NCBI GenBank assembly: GCA_012845835.1
Contig: JABAKD010000021.1
Location: 4,278,706-4,342,705 of the forward strand
DNA length: 64,000 nucleotides
From: Undaria pinnatifida
Taxonomy: Eukaryota; Sar; Phaeophyceae; Laminariales; Alariaceae
Direction: 5' to 3'
This document shows, one piece after another, positions 48,301 through 51,300 of this stretch (positions within the stretch are counted from its first letter, which is position 1; each line of letters opens with the position of its first letter). Both the position numbers and the translations under genes were made by a program. The notes beneath the pieces were generated by a model. It searched no databases. It saw only the letters and a program-made list of their open reading frames with translations, and was not told where the DNA came from.

Positions 48301-51300
48301 TACAGCACAGGGCATCAAATACGAAACAAACGTATTGCCCCAGGCTGGGTTTCTCATTTGAGAGACTTGTGCGTTCTAAACTAGCTGCAGAATCACGGCT
48401 CTCGGATTTCTTGTAACGTTCCTGCAACTGACGCACAGCTACTACGGTCGAGGCGCACCTCTTTTTGTTTGTCCGACTCCCTTTTACTTATGGATATTTC
48501 GACCCTCCCTGACACTGTAATCTGGGGGGAAGAATCAAACTGCTACCCGATGAGACAAGCCCATGACCTGTGTTGGTTCAGAACGAAACAAAATCATGGA
48601 AGCAATTCAAAAACAGATTCCAACGATTTGGGGGCTAAGGAGCTCCGTTCTTTCAGACACGTTATTCAGACGAAAAAAAAATGGCACTTCTATGGTAGGA
48701 TGCGTCTAAATGTCGGCCTGCCTGTCTTGCCGTTGCCTTGTTTCCTAATAGGCGTCTTGTTGTGCTGTATTCGAACCACACACAAACATATAGACTATAT
48801 ATATTTTTTCCGATCGTAAAAAGGATCGGTCTTTGGTACCGTACTATTAATAAGGGTCATTCCTGGCGAGCGAAAAGAAAATAAATGTCACGGATCGTGA
48901 CTAAAAACTAAAACGTGGCGTTCTTTGCGTTCGAAAACGTGATTTCTTTCTTTTTTTTTTCTTCACAAAAAAATCGAAACATTGAAAAACGTTTTGCACA
49001 CGTCGGACACAAGGAGATGATCTATCCCCACTTGGTCATCTAGATTTTTTCAGAAAAGATCTGTATGGTCTAGCTCATGTTGCTGGGCAGGAGCCGTACG
49101 ATCTGCATGATCTATTAATATGACATCTGATCGGGGACGCGTGCTACGATAGAGGTATACCTTTTTTTGGCTATTTTTCATTCCACATGACGGGGCTCCT
49201 TAACCCCTTTAGAGCCCCCGAACCCCTCCCTATACTAAATCCAAGTAATTTTGTCCCCAAAAACGGGTTTCCAGTTGTAAAGGGGTTAACCTAAAACCGT
49301 CATTTTTTTTGCATGATTCTCGTTTTGTACCTATTACGGGGGACCATAGTAAATAGGACCTACGGTACACACAAAAACCAATATATTTACCTATTTTGAC
49401 TAACAATATTTGGTCCTATTTACTATGGTCCCCCGTAATAGGCCACAGGATTTATCATCCGGTATGTAGCAGCTTTATTTTTCTCCTAGAATCAGTTTTT
49501 GGGAGAGGTCTGGAGCTCCCAAATTGAGGGGTAGTATTAGAAAAAAAGTGGTGCACCTCTACCGTACACCACGTATACATGTCCTGCCCAAACATCTCGG
49601 AACTAACGGCAGCAATAGGGAACTATTGCACATAGATGATTTAGATTATCTAGATCGTGATCTGTCCGAGGTGGATATTTTTTGTTTTTTTTGGTCAAAT
49701 TCCATCAGAAAAAATAAAAAGAAGTCACAGCTCGTGACAAAAAAGAAAAGCGCGGCTTTTTGTCTTGGAACACGTGACATTTTTTTTCTTCCTCGGTAAA
49801 ACAAGAAAAAAAAATCAAAATTTCATCAACCGTTTTTTTATTTCTTCACGAAGGAATCGTGTTTATTCGTTGTATACTTAGTATATCTTTCGAATTGCGT
49901 TGTATTTTATCATCATTTTCTGCGGCTTGGGAGGGAGAGCAGCTGGCTAACATGTCTACCGCAGTATCCAACTCTCCCTCATACCCCCATGTCTTTGCTC
50001 ATAAACACATCTTCCTCCTTCCACTGTCTGGGTTCTACTGTACGGATTCTCGGACGACTGAGACACCGAATGGTCCAACACCATTGACTCCTCCACACAT
50101 TCCTCCGAGAAAAAACATATACCGTGATATAAACCCTCGCATGCCACTGAGAAAAAAAGAAAATAAGTAATATACCCTCAGTTATACGATAATATTACCT
50201 ACATCCTCATAATGTCTCCATCCCCTCACCAACGAGAGAAAAAGGATGGGCGCGCGGGAGAAATCACGAATTATCTGGTCCAGTGAGCGACCGCTGTCCA
50301 GTTGTAAACAACAGCTCTGTCTGTTCGAGTGTTCTACCAGTCTGCCAGCATCGTCCCGTGCGGTATCTACTTGGTATCACCACAGGCGCGATCAACCAAA
50401 CAATGCCAGCTGCTGCTGTCAAGCAAGCTACGTACGTACTCCGCCAAAAAAAACAAACAATGAACCATAACGCCTAATTCTCTCTGGAACAACAAACTGT
50501 ATATTATTCTTACATCGGTTCCCGATTCCTAATAATATTTATCTTTTTTTGCGTTCGTTACGAGCTCTAACCTCTGGAGTGTTGATACTAAATAAATCGG
50601 TCGTGACTGTTTTTCAGCGTATGAGTCAGGATGGACACTGGGTATTCTGACGATATCGTTGGGTAGAAAAAACGGATTTAACGTGCAGACAACACACAAC
50701 ACACCTTGGAGGGCTAGGTCACAGAGGCCGACCACTGCTGTACGTAAGCAAAAGAAATACTTGCTGCGTCGGAAGCTTCCATCTACCTCCATGGACGCCG
50801 ATAATGTGCATGCGGAGGTAAGTTTTACCTCCTTCCGTATGATAAAAGTTTTCATTTCATCGACTTCCACGAAAAAAACCCAGCAACAATGTTGCAAAAA
50901 CAAGACCGAGCTGTTGCCAACTTCCCCCCTATGAACCAACAGTTTGTATAATTTGCCATCCACAAACAACAAATTACTGTATCCCTAACAGAAAACCGCG
51001 GTGTTTCTCAAAACTCTCTTTGCCAATAATAGCCTTTGTGAGAATGTCTGCATGCTGGTCGTCCGTCCTGAGATACTTCACCGACAAGTCTCCCGTCCCC
51101 ACCAACTCGCGCAGAAAATGGTACCGTACATCGATGTGCTTACTACTCCTATGAACCAACAGTTTGTATTATTTGCACGTGCACGCACGCTTTCAGGGCC
51201 CGGGGAGCACGAAGGTCTTGCACGGTACGGGTGATGGTGGTGACGGCAACGACGAGGTCGGGGGAGTCGTGGCGGAGAGGATCAAGGCGTTGCAGTTGGC

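Larger units (their letters stand above)
49137..49575 (+). mobile_element. GCTACGATAGAGGT-family element carrying two nested insertions
   Basis: Left end ACGCGTGCTACGATAGAGGT, right end GTGCACCTCTACCGTACACC, inverted relative to each other. Without the two insertions it is about 246 bp, comparable to 51910-52204. It sits inside a GATCTA-rich element, giving three layers of insertion. Confidence 0.7.
49015..49680. repeat. GATCTA-rich element split by an inserted inverted-repeat element
   Basis: AGATCTGTATGGTCTAGCTC (49060) and GTACGATCTGCATGATCTA (49097) lie left of the insertion. GATGATTTAGATTATCTAGATCGTGATCTGTCCGAGG (49636-49670) lies right of it. Together they recreate the order at 34893-35128. 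Confidence 0.6.
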
